Source of the DNA: JAKALD01 sp963817785
GTDB taxonomy: Bacteria; Pseudomonadota; Gammaproteobacteria; Burkholderiales; SG8-39
Assembly: GCA_963817785.1 (NCBI GenBank)
Contig: CAWFPL010000008.1
Coordinates: 1,426,001 to 1,490,000, forward strand
Length of the DNA: 64,000 nt
Reading direction: 5' to 3'
A program made the translations under genes and the position numbers. The notes beneath the pieces were generated by a model that made no database searches, had not been told where the DNA came from, and saw only the letters and a program-made list of their open reading frames with translations. The first letter of the stretch is position 1, and each line of letters opens with the position of its first letter. Shown here piece by piece: positions 8,660 to 17,297 of this stretch.

Positions 8660-9108
8660 GCGCAGCCCTCCAGCGCCTGCTGCAGGGCCTGTTCCTCATC
8701 GAGGGACAGAACGACCCCGAGATCCTGGATCAGGAGCAGCCCGTCGTCGAGCAGCGCGACCCCCGAGACGTGACCGATTCCGGGTGCGATGCTGTCCGGC
8801 GCGACGATCTCATTGTCCGGACAGTCGACTACGCCCGCGACCGCGTCGACGTGCAGCGCGACCAGCCGCCTGCCGGTGTGCGCGACGATGAGCCGGTCGG
8901 TGAGCTCGATCGGCCGCTCGGGCAGGCCGAAACGCCGCCGCAAGCTGACTGCCGGGATGGCTTTCCCCTGAAGATCGAAGATGCCGAGGACCACTGTGGG
9001 CGCCTTCGGAAGCGGCGTGATCCACGGCGCATGCACTACGCGCTCGACCGCCGCCAGCGGCAGTCCGAACCGAGTTTCATCCAGCAAGAACGTGACGACT
9101 TGTCCCAT
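8656..9108 (-). CDS. cheW: CheW coupling protein (WspB-like), first gene of the chemosensory operon
   Basis: Short CheW, 150 aa from ATG 9108 (MGQVVTFLLDETRFGL). An alternative TTG at 9150 adds 14 residues and has GGAGGG just before it. The single SH3-like CheW domain is complete, with the conserved PTVVLGIFDLQGKAIPAVSL strand pair. As first gene of the operon it follows a 237-bp non-coding stretch that holds a palindrome at 9256-9271. The second CheW in the same operon implies two coupling proteins in one array. Confidence 0.93.
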   Translation of the reverse strand: MGQVVTFLLDETRFGLPLAAVERVVHAPWITPLPKAPTVVLGIFDLQGKAIPAVSLRRRFGLPERPIELTDRLIVAHTGRRLVALHVDAVAGVVDCPDNEIVAPDSIAPGIGHVSGVALLDDGLLLIQDLGVVLSLDEEQALQQALEGCA

Positions 9109-9255
9109 GCCTCCGGCCGCATCGCGCTTGTTGTTGATTCTTGGCGGCAAGCCCTCCGTGCCGCTACCCGATCCCTACCGGCGGCGTAGGCGCTTGCTAA
9201 GTACCTCATCACTGGGATCCAAGGCGAACACTACCGGACGTTGGGATCAAGCATC

Positions 9256-9271
9256 TCCGTAGTTCTACGGA
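9256..9271. promoter_or_regulatory. 16-nt palindrome between the NarL-type gene and the che operon
   Basis: TCCGTAG-TT-CTACGGA is a perfect 7-bp inverted repeat followed by an AT-rich stretch (attttcattaaatag). It lies about 75 bp past the regulator stop and 147 bp before the cheW ATG. It could be an operator for the adjacent NarL-type regulator or part of a terminator. The lack of a G/C-rich stem and of a clear U-run on the minus strand makes an operator somewhat more likely. Confidence 0.45.
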
Positions 9272-9345
9272 TTTTCATTAAATAGGAACCCTTGGGAGGC
9301 TGCCCTCCGGAGGACGAAATTCCCCGGCTAGCCGCTACGACAAGA

Positions 9346-9999
9346 TCACCCGAGCGATACGAGTCCGTATTGGATGGCGTAGCGGACCAGCTCCACCTGG
9401 TTGTGGAGGTCCAGCTTGCTAAGGAGATTCGCACGGTGCGACTCCACCGTGCGCACACCGATCCCCAGCAGCGCGGCGATTGCAGCGCTGGTCTTACCCT
9501 CGGCGACCAGGCGGAGCACTTCTCGCTCCCTTCGCGTGAGCAGTTCGTGAGGCTCGACGCCGGGTTGCCGCACTCGTTGCGAATGCCGGTTGACCTGCTC
9601 CTCCGACAGAGGCGGACTCAGGTAGCGCTCCCCTCTCATGGTCGCGCGAATGGCGCGCAGCAGCTCGTCCGGCTCCGCGCTTTTCGGCGCGTACCCCGTC
9701 GCGCCGGCGTGCAGCGCCTCCGTCACGTACGCCGCATCTGAGTACATGGACAGGACCACGATGCGCACGTCCGGACTCGTCTGATGCACCTGCCGGATGA
9801 GCGCCAGGCCGCTCAGGCCCGGCATCATGAGGTCCACGATCATCACGTCCGGCTTCAGGCGCAACACCGCCTCGGGCACCTTGGTCGGATCGGATTCGGT
9901 TCCGATCACACGCATGTCGGGCTGTGCGGTCAGAAAATCACTCAGCCCGATGAGCACCAGAGGGTGATCGTCCACGATCAGGAGGGAAGTACGATTCAC
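9346..9999 (-). CDS. NarL/FixJ-family response regulator (REC + LuxR HTH)
   Basis: DNA-binding output of a two-component pair, 217 aa. The receiver (about 1-120) has the acidic pair in IVDDHP, phospho-acceptor Asp in MIVDLMMPGLSG, and Lys in YAPKSAEPDELLRA. The C-terminal LuxR-type HTH is at about 150-212 (LTRREREVLRLVAEGKTSAAIA, GIGVRTVESHRANLL). It is 8 bp downstream of the sensor kinase, so the two are co-transcribed and almost certainly a cognate pair. Its targets are unknown; the palindrome between it and the che operon is a candidate. Confidence 0.95.
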   Translation of the reverse strand: MNRTSLLIVDDHPLVLIGLSDFLTAQPDMRVIGTESDPTKVPEAVLRLKPDVMIVDLMMPGLSGLALIRQVHQTSPDVRIVVLSMYSDAAYVTEALHAGATGYAPKSAEPDELLRAIRATMRGERYLSPPLSEEQVNRHSQRVRQPGVEPHELLTRREREVLRLVAEGKTSAAIAALLGIGVRTVESHRANLLSKLDLHNQVELVRYAIQYGLVSLG

Positions 10000-10007
10000 C
10001 GGGACCC

Positions 10008-11399
10008 TCAGTCCTGCGCTGCCACCAGCGGAAGCTCGGCGGTAATCGCCGTTCCGGTACCTGGGGTCGATTCTATGGTCAGCCGCCCGCCGAGCAGGCG
10101 CGCTCGCTCGCGCATCCCCGGCAGCCCGGTGCCGCCGGCGTCCGGGGCTGCCCCCTGCACATCGAACCCCATGCCGTGGTCTTCGACCTTCAAGTATGCG
10201 GTGTCATTCGTGACGCGCACGAGCACTACGGCGTCACTTACGCAGGAGTAGCGGACGACGTTGGTCAGCGCCTCCTGGATGATGCGATACGCGGCCGTTT
10301 CCACGGCGCTCGGCAGCCGCCGATCGAGGCCGCTATGCTTGAAGTCCACGCGCAATCCGCTTTGCGACTGGTGACGGTCGATCAGCCACAGCAGCGCGGG
10401 CAGAAGCCCCAGGTCGTCGAGCATCGGAGGGCGCAGATCGAGCGCGATCCGGCGCACGGCCTCGATGAGGCCGTCCACCGCTTCCAGCGCGCCCGTCAGC
10501 CGGCCGTCGCGCAGGGGCGGCTCCATATGCATGGCGTTCCTGAGGGCCAACTTGACCGCGGTGAGCCCCTGGCCGACCTCGTCGTGCAAGTCGAGCCCGA
10601 TGCGCCAGCGCTCGCGCTCCTGCGCTTCCGCGATCTGATGCGACAGTATGCGCAGCGAGTCGAGCTGCCGCCGGCTCTCGGTCACGTCGTTGAGGCAAAA
10701 CACGAGCACTTCGACTTCGTCGCGCTCGTCCAGCACCGGTACCAGAGTCCAGTCCCAGTACGTGACGCCCCATTCGGGGTGGTCGGGAAACGAGAACGGA
10801 CGCGCCTGAACCTGGTACGGCTGCTTGGTCCTCACGACCTCTTCGAAGATCTGCCTGGCATCGGAAGGGTACAGCTCGAAATGATTGCGGCCGATGAATT
10901 CGCCGATGTCCCGGCCGCAGGCCCGCGCGTACGCATCGTTGACGCGCAGGAAATTGAAATCCCGGTCGAGCAGCACGGCGCAGGTGAGCGTCGACTCGAA
11001 GAAGCTGTTCATGAGACGCGACTGGGCGCGAAGCTGCTGGTCGAGCCGTTGCTGCTCGGTGACGTCCGTGCCGATGCAAAGCACGTAGTGCGGCCTGCCG
11101 GCCTCGTCCCGCAGCACGGTGGGCCGCCAGCGGATGAGACGCCGCTCGCCGGCTTTCGTGAGCCAGAGATTCTCGTTGGCCTCACTGGGGTCGTGCCGCG
11201 CCGCTTTCCCGCAGCAGGCCGGCACGAGGCGTTGCCCGATCTCGGTGTGCAAAACCTCGTCGCGCCGGTAGCCCGTCAGCCGCTCGCATGCGCGATTGAA
11301 CATGACGATTCTTGCGTCCGGATCGACCAGCACCACCAAGTCGGAAGTCATGTCCAGAAGCGGGCCCAGCAGACTCTCGAGCGGCGACAGCATTCGCAC
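10008..11399 (-). CDS. Cytosolic PAS-PAS sensor histidine kinase of the NarX/HisKA_3 type
   Basis: 463 aa with no membrane segment. Two PAS domains (about 10-115, VVLVDPDARIVMFNRACERL; about 130-245, AVLLDRDFNFLRVNDAYARA) are followed by a HisKA_3 dimerisation helix with phosphorylated His in ERWRIGLDLHDEVGQGL, and a HATPase domain (IIQEALTNVVRYS, VEDHGMGFD, GTGLPGMRERARLLGG). HisKA_3 kinases pair with NarL-type regulators, in line with the gene 8 bp downstream. The first PAS region contains ACCGKAARHDP, a Cys pair with a nearby His that could bind metal or sense redox, but this is not established. Confidence 0.94.
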   Translation of the reverse strand: MRMLSPLESLLGPLLDMTSDLVVLVDPDARIVMFNRACERLTGYRRDEVLHTEIGQRLVPACCGKAARHDPSEANENLWLTKAGERRLIRWRPTVLRDEAGRPHYVLCIGTDVTEQQRLDQQLRAQSRLMNSFFESTLTCAVLLDRDFNFLRVNDAYARACGRDIGEFIGRNHFELYPSDARQIFEEVVRTKQPYQVQARPFSFPDHPEWGVTYWDWTLVPVLDERDEVEVLVFCLNDVTESRRQLDSLRILSHQIAEAQERERWRIGLDLHDEVGQGLTAVKLALRNAMHMEPPLRDGRLTGALEAVDGLIEAVRRIALDLRPPMLDDLGLLPALLWLIDRHQSQSGLRVDFKHSGLDRRLPSAVETAAYRIIQEALTNVVRYSCVSDAVVLVRVTNDTAYLKVEDHGMGFDVQGAAPDAGGTGLPGMRERARLLGGRLTIESTPGTGTAITAELPLVAAQD

Positions 11400-11457
11400 C
11401 TCTGCGTTCGGCCTGCCGCCTCCGGGTCCCTGGACGACGTCCTCGAGGACATCGATC

Positions 11458-11475
11458 AGGCGGCGTCTGCCGCCT
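11458..11475. terminator. Hairpin between permease and sensor-kinase genes
   Basis: AGGCGGC-GTCT-GCCGCCT forms a 7-bp GC-rich stem with a tetraloop in the 127-bp gap downstream of the permease and upstream of the kinase. There is no clear U-run, so termination is only suggested. Confidence 0.3.
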
Positions 11476-11526
11476 CGGGCGGCAGGTAAGGCGGGTTGTT
11501 CGGGCCGCGGCAGGAGCGGCGGGCGG

Positions 11527-12906
11527 CTAGCCCCGCTGCGCCGCGGCCGCCACGACGCCGCGGTTGCGGTTGAGCCACATCGGCACCAGGCCGATCGCGA
11601 TGCCGCCGAGGCCGACGACGTTGGCGGTGAGGTCGAACGTCGGGATGCCGTATAGCGCGATGAAGCCCAGAAACACGGCGCTCAGCAGCGGCCACACGAC
11701 GAGCAGCGCCAGGCTGTGGGGGTCGCGCTTGCCGCTGCGCCACACGTGCCAGGCGCAGGCGAGGCAGGCGAGGCCGTAGTAGAACGCTGCCTGGATGCCG
11801 ACCGCGTTGACCGAATCCTGGATCACCTGGTTGATCGACGGGTAGCGCGATGCGAACAGCAGCATGACGAGGCCCGCGAACGCGATGGCCGCGGTGGCGA
11901 TCCAGGGCGTGTTCCAGGACGGATGCAGGCGCGCATAGCGCGGATGCAGCGTGCCGTCGCGCCCCTGGGCGAACATGGTGCGGGTGAACTGCAGGATCGA
12001 GGTCTCCAGGGTGCCGATCGTGCTCAGCATCACCGCCAGCACGGCCATGTAGCTCCAGGGCCTGGGGAACAGCTTCTCCGCGACGGCGAACACCACGTTG
12101 GCGCCCGAGCTCTGGATCTCCTGGTCGGTCAGCACCATGAGCGCGAGCGCGGCGAAGGCGACGAACATGGCGAGCAGCACCAGCATGGCCACCAGCGAGC
12201 CGATGCCGGCGACGCGCGAGCCGTCGCGGGTCTCCTCGTTGAGGTTGACGGTCACGTCCCAGCCCCAGTAGAAGAACAGCGCGGCGAGCGCCCCGGTCGC
12301 GAACAGGTGCGGCGAGAAGCCGGCGGGCGAAAACCACGCCAGGGACAACGGGCGCACGGGGTGATGGCCGTACTCCACGATCGCCGCCGTCACGATCACC
12401 AGCAGGATGACCAGCTCCACCAGCGTCAGGGCCACCTGCACGTAGCTGGTCAGCTTGATGCCCTTGATGAGAATCGCACTCACCACGGCGAGCCAGCCGG
12501 CCGCCACCAGGGCCACCATGCCGATATCGTTGACCTTGGCCGGGGCGAAGAGCTGGAGCGTGGCGACCGCGGCGGGGATGGTTCCGGACACCATGAACAC
12601 CGCCGAGGAGACCAGCACCGACCAGCCGCACAGGAACCCGAGGGTGGGATTGAAGATCGACGCCACCCAGGCGTAGGACGCGCCGGCATTGGCGTTCAGC
12701 CGGTTGAGGTACATGAAGGAGATGGTCACGCCGAACATGATCAGCCCGCAGTACAGCAGGCTCGCCGGCGAGAGCACACCGACCGCCGCGATCAGCGTCG
12801 CGGTGGTGGCGGCGATGCTGTAGACGGGCGCGGTGCCCGCCACCCCCATGATCGAGGACTCGGTCAGCCCGAGGGCGTTCTTTTCCAGCTTTGCGGATGT
12901 GCTCAT
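11527..12906 (-). CDS. APC-family amino-acid permease
   Basis: Inner-membrane transporter, 459 aa, with about 12 hydrophobic segments. The N-terminus shows the APC signature region (LTESSIMGVAGTAPVYSIAAT) and the internal WGWDVTVNLNEETRDGSR motif, where the Asn/Glu pair is conserved in amino-acid/polyamine permeases. The length fits the family. The substrate cannot be read from sequence. The gene stands alone between a HAD phosphatase and a sensor kinase. Confidence 0.88.
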   Translation of the reverse strand: MSTSAKLEKNALGLTESSIMGVAGTAPVYSIAATTATLIAAVGVLSPASLLYCGLIMFGVTISFMYLNRLNANAGASYAWVASIFNPTLGFLCGWSVLVSSAVFMVSGTIPAAVATLQLFAPAKVNDIGMVALVAAGWLAVVSAILIKGIKLTSYVQVALTLVELVILLVIVTAAIVEYGHHPVRPLSLAWFSPAGFSPHLFATGALAALFFYWGWDVTVNLNEETRDGSRVAGIGSLVAMLVLLAMFVAFAALALMVLTDQEIQSSGANVVFAVAEKLFPRPWSYMAVLAVMLSTIGTLETSILQFTRTMFAQGRDGTLHPRYARLHPSWNTPWIATAAIAFAGLVMLLFASRYPSINQVIQDSVNAVGIQAAFYYGLACLACAWHVWRSGKRDPHSLALLVVWPLLSAVFLGFIALYGIPTFDLTANVVGLGGIAIGLVPMWLNRNRGVVAAAAQRG

Positions 12907-12987
12907 GAGGTTCGGAGAAATGAAGGCTGGCAGTCAAAATAGCGGCGCCGCGGCGAAAGTCAATCCCCGCGAGCCCCCGGCTTCCCC

Positions 12988-13650
12988 TCAGGGCAGCACG
13001 CCGAGCTCGTCCAGCGAGGCATGCAGCTCCTGCGGGTCCCGGTACACGCGGAACGCCCCGGCACGGCTCAGCTCGTCCGCGCCGTACCCGCCGCTGAGCA
13101 GCCCGACGCTCAGCATGCCCGCGCGGCGCGCCCCGAGCAGATCCCAGACGGCATCCCCGACTACATAGCAGTCCTCGGCCCGCACGCCCATTCGCTGCTG
13201 GCAGGCGAGGAACGCGTCGGGCTCGGGCTTGGCGCGCGCCACGCTGCTGCGCTCGATCACCACCGTCTCGGCGCCCACCCCCAGCGCCGCGAGGGAGGTG
13301 TCGATCTCGGGGCGCCCGCCGGAGGTGGCGACGCTGAACGCGATCCCGGCCCCGCGCAGGAAGCGCAGCAGCTCCACCGCGCCGGGCAAGGGCCGCCGCT
13401 CGGGCAGGAGCTGGGCGAACAGCTCGCCGTGGCGGCGCTGCAGCGCCTGCGCCTCGTCCGGGCTGATGGCGCGGCCGAGCTCGCGCCCGACCGCGCGGGT
13501 GAACAGGCCGCCGCTCATGCCGATGCGGCGATGGATGCGCCAGCCGTCGATCGCCATGCCCGCCTCCGCCAGCGCGCGCTGCCAGGCGAACACGTGGGCG
13601 TAGACCGTGTCGACGAGGGTGCCGTCCAGATCGAAAATCAGTGCGCGCAT
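12988..13650 (-). CDS. HAD-superfamily hydrolase, phosphoglycolate phosphatase-like
   Basis: 220 aa with the four HAD motifs: I (FDLDGTLVDT), II (SVATSGGRPE), III Lys in AKPEPDAF, and IV (CYVVGDAVWD). The helical cap lies between motifs I and II (about 15-85), as in the phosphoglycolate phosphatase / beta-phosphoglucomutase group. The substrate is likely a small phosphorylated metabolite. Its single-gene context, with a divergent GST upstream, gives no further clue. Confidence 0.88.
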   Translation of the reverse strand: MRALIFDLDGTLVDTVYAHVFAWQRALAEAGMAIDGWRIHRRIGMSGGLFTRAVGRELGRAISPDEAQALQRRHGELFAQLLPERRPLPGAVELLRFLRGAGIAFSVATSGGRPEIDTSLAALGVGAETVVIERSSVARAKPEPDAFLACQQRMGVRAEDCYVVGDAVWDLLGARRAGMLSVGLLSGGYGADELSRAGAFRVYRDPQELHASLDELGVLP

Positions 13651-13797
13651 GTTTTTGCCGCTCGCGGCCGGAAAGGCGACAGGTTACCCCGGCCGCGAGC
13701 GCCATCGCAAAGCCGGCCGCGCCGCGCGCTGGCGCCGCGCAGACCCGCGCCGTACCATCTTCGGCCTCGTCACGACGCGCACTCGGGGGGCCGCGCC

Positions 13798-14514
13798 ATG
13801 CGCTACGAGCTTTACTACTGGCCGTCGATCCAGGGACGCGGCGAATTCGTTCGCCTGTCGCTGGAGGAAGGCGGCGCCGAATACGTGGACGTCGCCCGAA
13901 GGCCCGGCGGCGAGTCCGCGCTGCTCCGGCTTCTCGACGGGCGCGAGCTTGCGACGCCGCCGTTCGCGCCGCCCTTTCTCAAGGCCGGGCGCCTGGTCAT
14001 CGCGCAGACCGCCAACATCCTGCTCTACCTCGGCCCGCGCCTGAAGCTGGTGCCGAAGGCCGAGGCGAGCCGGCTGTGGGCGCACCAGCTGCAGCTCACG
14101 ATCGCGGACCTGGTGGCCGAGGTGCACGATGTCCATCACCCGATCGCGGGCAGCCTGTACTACCGCCAGCAGAAGAAGGAGGCCCGCCGGCGCGCCGCGC
14201 ATTTCACCGCCGAGCGGCTGCCCAAGTACCTGCGCTACTTCGAGGCGGTGCTCGAGCGCAACCCGGCCGGCGATCGCCACCTGGTGGGCCGCGCGCTCAC
14301 CTACGTCGACCTGTCGATATTCCAGCTGATCGCCGGCCTGCGCTATACGTTTCCGCGCGCGATGGCGCGGCTCGCGCGCGCGCACCGGCGGCTCGCGGGG
14401 CTGCACGAGCGCGTCGCCGAGCGCCCGCGCATCGCCGCCTACCTCGCCTCGGCGCGGCGCCTGCCCTTCAGCGAGGAGGGCATCTTCCGCCACTACCCGG
14501 AGCTCGACGGCTGA
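13798..14514 (+). CDS. Glutathione S-transferase family protein
   Basis: 238 aa. The N-terminal thioredoxin-like domain begins YELYYWPSIQGRGEFVRLSL, resembling the sigma/alpha-type Tyr/Arg start, with a cis-Pro region near PPFAPPFLKAG and the glutathione-binding QTANILLYLG. The C-terminal all-helical domain (about 95-235) includes the ALTYVDLSIFQLIAGL motif with the conserved Asp. The frame is open further upstream, but ATG 13798 gives the canonical N-terminus. It likely acts in detoxification; the substrate is unknown. It ends 7 bp from the convergent NlpC/P60 gene. Confidence 0.88.
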   Translation: MRYELYYWPSIQGRGEFVRLSLEEGGAEYVDVARRPGGESALLRLLDGRELATPPFAPPFLKAGRLVIAQTANILLYLGPRLKLVPKAEASRLWAHQLQLTIADLVAEVHDVHHPIAGSLYYRQQKKEARRRAAHFTAERLPKYLRYFEAVLERNPAGDRHLVGRALTYVDLSIFQLIAGLRYTFPRAMARLARAHRRLAGLHERVAERPRIAAYLASARRLPFSEEGIFRHYPELDG

Positions 14515-14521
14515 GCGCGGC

Positions 14522-15091
14522 TCAGCGCACGAGCGGCCGGCCCCCCTCCACGAGTCGGCGCGCGCCGCTGAAATGCCGGCGCCAGTACGGATCGCTCAGG
14601 TCGCTCACCTGGACGTCGGCACCGCGGTGCGGCGCGTGAATGAAGCGGTCGTCCCCGAGATAGATTCCGACGTGCGAGAAGCGCGAGCGCAGCGTGTGGA
14701 AGAACACCAGGTCGCCCACGTTCAGCTGGCGGCGCCGCACCCGCTCGCCGACCCGGCTCATGGCGAGCGCAGTGCGCGGCAGCGTGATGTCCGCGACCTG
14801 CTCGAACACGTAGCGCACCAGCCCGCTGCAGTCGAGGCCGAAGCCCGGGTTGGTGCCGCCGCGCTTGTAGGGCACGCCGAGCAGCTGCAGCGCGTAATCC
14901 GCGAGGGCCTCGGGAAGGCTCCCGGCCGCACGCGCCTCATCCGCGGATTCCACCGGCAGGCGCGAGCCGGCTTCCGGCGCCGCGGAGGCCAGTAGCGCAA
15001 AAGCGGGCCCGAGCCTCGCTTCGTCGGCCTGCGCAAGTGCGGGAAGCGCCGCGCCGAGCGCGGTCAGGGCCACTGCAAGCAGAAAGCGCAA
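14522..15091 (-). CDS. Exported NlpC/P60 peptidoglycan endopeptidase
   Basis: Cleaves cell-wall peptides; 189 aa from TTG 15091, or 209 aa from an in-frame start at 15151. TTG is preferred because it gives a clean signal peptide (MRFLLAVALTALGAALPALA) after a GAGAG purine stretch. The catalytic triad is visible: Cys in LDCSGLVRYVF, His in RFSHVGIYLGDDRF, and a second His in FIHAPHRG. The length and single C-terminal domain match small Spr/NlpC-type proteins of Proteobacteria. It probably acts in the periplasm or is lipid-anchor-free. Confidence 0.9.
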   Translation of the reverse strand: MRFLLAVALTALGAALPALAQADEARLGPAFALLASAAPEAGSRLPVESADEARAAGSLPEALADYALQLLGVPYKRGGTNPGFGLDCSGLVRYVFEQVADITLPRTALAMSRVGERVRRRQLNVGDLVFFHTLRSRFSHVGIYLGDDRFIHAPHRGADVQVSDLSDPYWRRHFSGARRLVEGGRPLVR

Positions 15092-15281
15092 CGGTCGTCT
15101 CTCGTCTGGCGGCTCAGGCGCGAAGTCTACCAAGATCCGCGCGCGCAGCACTTACCGGCACGAACCCGTCGCCACCCTGTCGCGGGCGGTGCCCGTCGCG
15201 TGCCGGGCGGAGCAAGGCCCGCTGTCGCGCCGCGACCCGTGCGGGACCTGCGCCGCGGCCGAGCGACTACAATCCGGTGCC

Positions 15282-16793
15282 ATGGCGCAGTCCGCCATCT
15301 ACCGCAACGCGCTCGCGGCGCAAACGATGCTGCACGAGTATCGGCTCGAGTCGGTGCTCGGCGCGGGCAGCTTCGGCGTGACCTACCTCGGCCGCGACAC
15401 GCACCTCGACAAGCCGGTCGCGATCAAGGAGTACCTGCCCACCGATCTCGCGATGCGCGCGGCCGACGGCAGCGTGGTGCCGCTCACCACCGAGGCCGAG
15501 CACGGCTACCGGTGGGGACTGGAGCGCTACATCCTCGAAGCGCGCACGCTCGCCAGGTTCAGCCATCCGCACATCGTGCGCGTCAACCGCTACTTCGAAG
15601 CCAACGGCACCGGCTACATGGTGATGGACTACGAGCGGGGCGAGGCGCTCTCGGCATGGCTCAAGCGCGCGCCGCGGCCCGAGGAGGCCGCCCTCAAGCG
15701 CATGCTGGAGCCGCTGCTCGAAGGCCTGCGCGCGGTGCACGGCGCCGGCTTCCTGCACCGCGACATCAAGCCCGACAACATCTTTGTGCGCGCCGACGGC
15801 AGCCCCGTGCTGATCGATTTCGGCGCCGCGCGCCAGTCGATCGGCGGCGCGACCAAGACGCTGACCGCCGTGCTCACCCCGGGCTATGCCCCGCTCGAGC
15901 AATATTTCAGCGAGGGCCACCAGGGGCCCTGGACCGACATCTACGCCCTCGGCGGCGTGCTGTATCGAGCGGTGACCGGCGAGAATCCCCCCGATGCAGT
16001 GACGCGCCTGAAGGGCGATCGGGTCGGGGAGACGCTCGCGCTGGCGCGCGGGCGCTACGGCGGAACCTTCCTGAAGTCGGTGGAATGGGCGCTCGCGCCG
16101 GAGGAAAAGAAGCGCCCGCAGAGCGTGGACGAATGGCAGCGCGCGCTGGGCGGCGCGCAGCCGGTGCCGCCGGCTGCTGCCGCGGACGCGGCAACGGTGC
16201 GCGTCGCCCCGCCACCGAAGCCCGCGGGCGGCTTGCCGCAACGGCCCGCGCCCGCCGCCAGACGGCCCCTGCCCGCGACGCCCGAGGCAAGCAAGCCGGG
16301 CTCGCCCTGGCTGCGCGCCGTGGCCCTGCTGCTGATCGCCGCGGCAGCGCTCGGATTCTGGAACAAGCATCGCGCGGGGCGAGAACGCGCGGCGCCGCAG
16401 GCGGCGGCTCCGCCCGTCACCGCGCCGCGGCCGCCCATCACACTGGTCGCCCCGCAACCGCTCGAGGCCGCGCCTCCCCCGCCATTGGACAGTGCGGCCG
16501 CGTCGCCGCCGCAGGAAGCACCGCAGAGCGATCGCGCCCAGAGCGTGCAGGCGCCGCCGTCACCCTCGCCCGAGGAACAACGCCTGCAGCGCCTGCGCCG
16601 CGAGGCGCGGGCGCAGTTCCGCTCGGCGGACACGAACGGCGACGGCTATCTGTCGCGCCGTGAAACGCGGGCGCGCTTTCCGTACATGGCGCGCGTCTTC
16701 GATCGCGTGGATACCGACCGCGACGGCCGCATCTCGTTCGACGAGTTCCTCGCGTTCCGGCGGCTGCAGGTCGAGCGCAAGCTGGAGCGCTAG
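15282..16793 (+). CDS. Membrane Ser/Thr protein kinase with a C-terminal double EF-hand
   Basis: 503 aa. The kinase domain (20-290) has the glycine loop GAGSFGVTY, ATP Lys49 in VAIKEYLP, catalytic HRDIKPDN (Asp161), and DFGAA (Asp179). A Pro/Ala linker, a membrane segment (about 343-360), a second Pro-rich linker (to ~435), and then two textbook Ca-binding loops follow: DTNGDGYLSRRE (450-461) and DTDRDGRISFDE (477-488). With the kinase inside, the EF-hands should be periplasmic, suggesting Ca2+ sensing or anchoring. Start is ATG 15282. It ends at a strong hairpin shared with the convergent gene. Confidence 0.93.
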   Translation: MAQSAIYRNALAAQTMLHEYRLESVLGAGSFGVTYLGRDTHLDKPVAIKEYLPTDLAMRAADGSVVPLTTEAEHGYRWGLERYILEARTLARFSHPHIVRVNRYFEANGTGYMVMDYERGEALSAWLKRAPRPEEAALKRMLEPLLEGLRAVHGAGFLHRDIKPDNIFVRADGSPVLIDFGAARQSIGGATKTLTAVLTPGYAPLEQYFSEGHQGPWTDIYALGGVLYRAVTGENPPDAVTRLKGDRVGETLALARGRYGGTFLKSVEWALAPEEKKRPQSVDEWQRALGGAQPVPPAAAADAATVRVAPPPKPAGGLPQRPAPAARRPLPATPEASKPGSPWLRAVALLLIAAAALGFWNKHRAGRERAAPQAAAPPVTAPRPPITLVAPQPLEAAPPPPLDSAAASPPQEAPQSDRAQSVQAPPSPSPEEQRLQRLRREARAQFRSADTNGDGYLSRRETRARFPYMARVFDRVDTDRDGRISFDEFLAFRRLQVERKLER

Positions 16794-16800
16794 AGCACGT

Positions 16801-16824
16801 GGCCCGCGCCCCGGGGCGCGGGCC
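16801..16824. terminator. Perfect GC hairpin between convergent genes
   Basis: GGCCCGCGCC-CCGG-GGCGCGGGCC is a 10-bp perfect stem starting 8 bp after the kinase stop and touching the stop of the convergent gene. A bidirectional terminator is likely, though U-runs are absent. Confidence 0.6.
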
Positions 16825-17297
16825 TAGTAATGCTGGTACTGGAACCGCGCCGTGGTCGTGGGCGCACCGTTGCGGCGGACCGTGACGATGATCCAGTAAG
16901 GCCGCGCGCTGGCCATCTCGAAGTAGTTCCCGTAGCTCACGAAGTGGTTGATCGTCATCGCTTCCAGCCCCTTCGTCTCGCCGCCCATGCCGAGCTCCTC
17001 GACCGTGGCCTCGACCCGTGCATCGCGAATTTGCGCGTGGGTCGTGCTGTCGAAGAGGGACACGTTGACGTGATACATGTCGCGGTCGTTGGGCGCGCCC
17101 CGGTGCATCACGTGCTCCATCTTCTCGCTCGGCGGCAGGTCGCGAACCGCCTGCGCCGGCATGACGCCGAGATCCATCTCGATGCCGTTCACGATCGCCT
17201 GATTCGCATTCGCCGTCTGCGCTGGCGCCATAGCGGGAGTTCCGAACGCGACACAACAGCCCAATACGCTAACCGCCCTCACAACCGGATTGGTCAT
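16824..17297 (-). CDS. Small exported protein of unknown function
   Basis: 157 aa from ATG 17297, which has GGAGGGTGTC just upstream; this start gives a signal peptide (VVRAVSVLGCCVAFGTPAMA). The mature part looks like a beta-sandwich: MYHVNVSLFDSTTHAQIRDA, then VEATVEELGMGGETKG and a C-terminal IIVTVRRNGAPTTTARFQYQ. The pattern recalls periplasmic FixH/YtkA-like immunoglobulin-fold proteins with conserved His and Met residues (EHVMHRG, YHVNV), some of which bind copper, but I do not recognise the family with certainty. It stands alone beside the integration site. Confidence 0.65.
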   Translation of the reverse strand: MTNPVVRAVSVLGCCVAFGTPAMAPAQTANANQAIVNGIEMDLGVMPAQAVRDLPPSEKMEHVMHRGAPNDRDMYHVNVSLFDSTTHAQIRDARVEATVEELGMGGETKGLEAMTINHFVSYGNYFEMASARPYWIIVTVRRNGAPTTTARFQYQHY

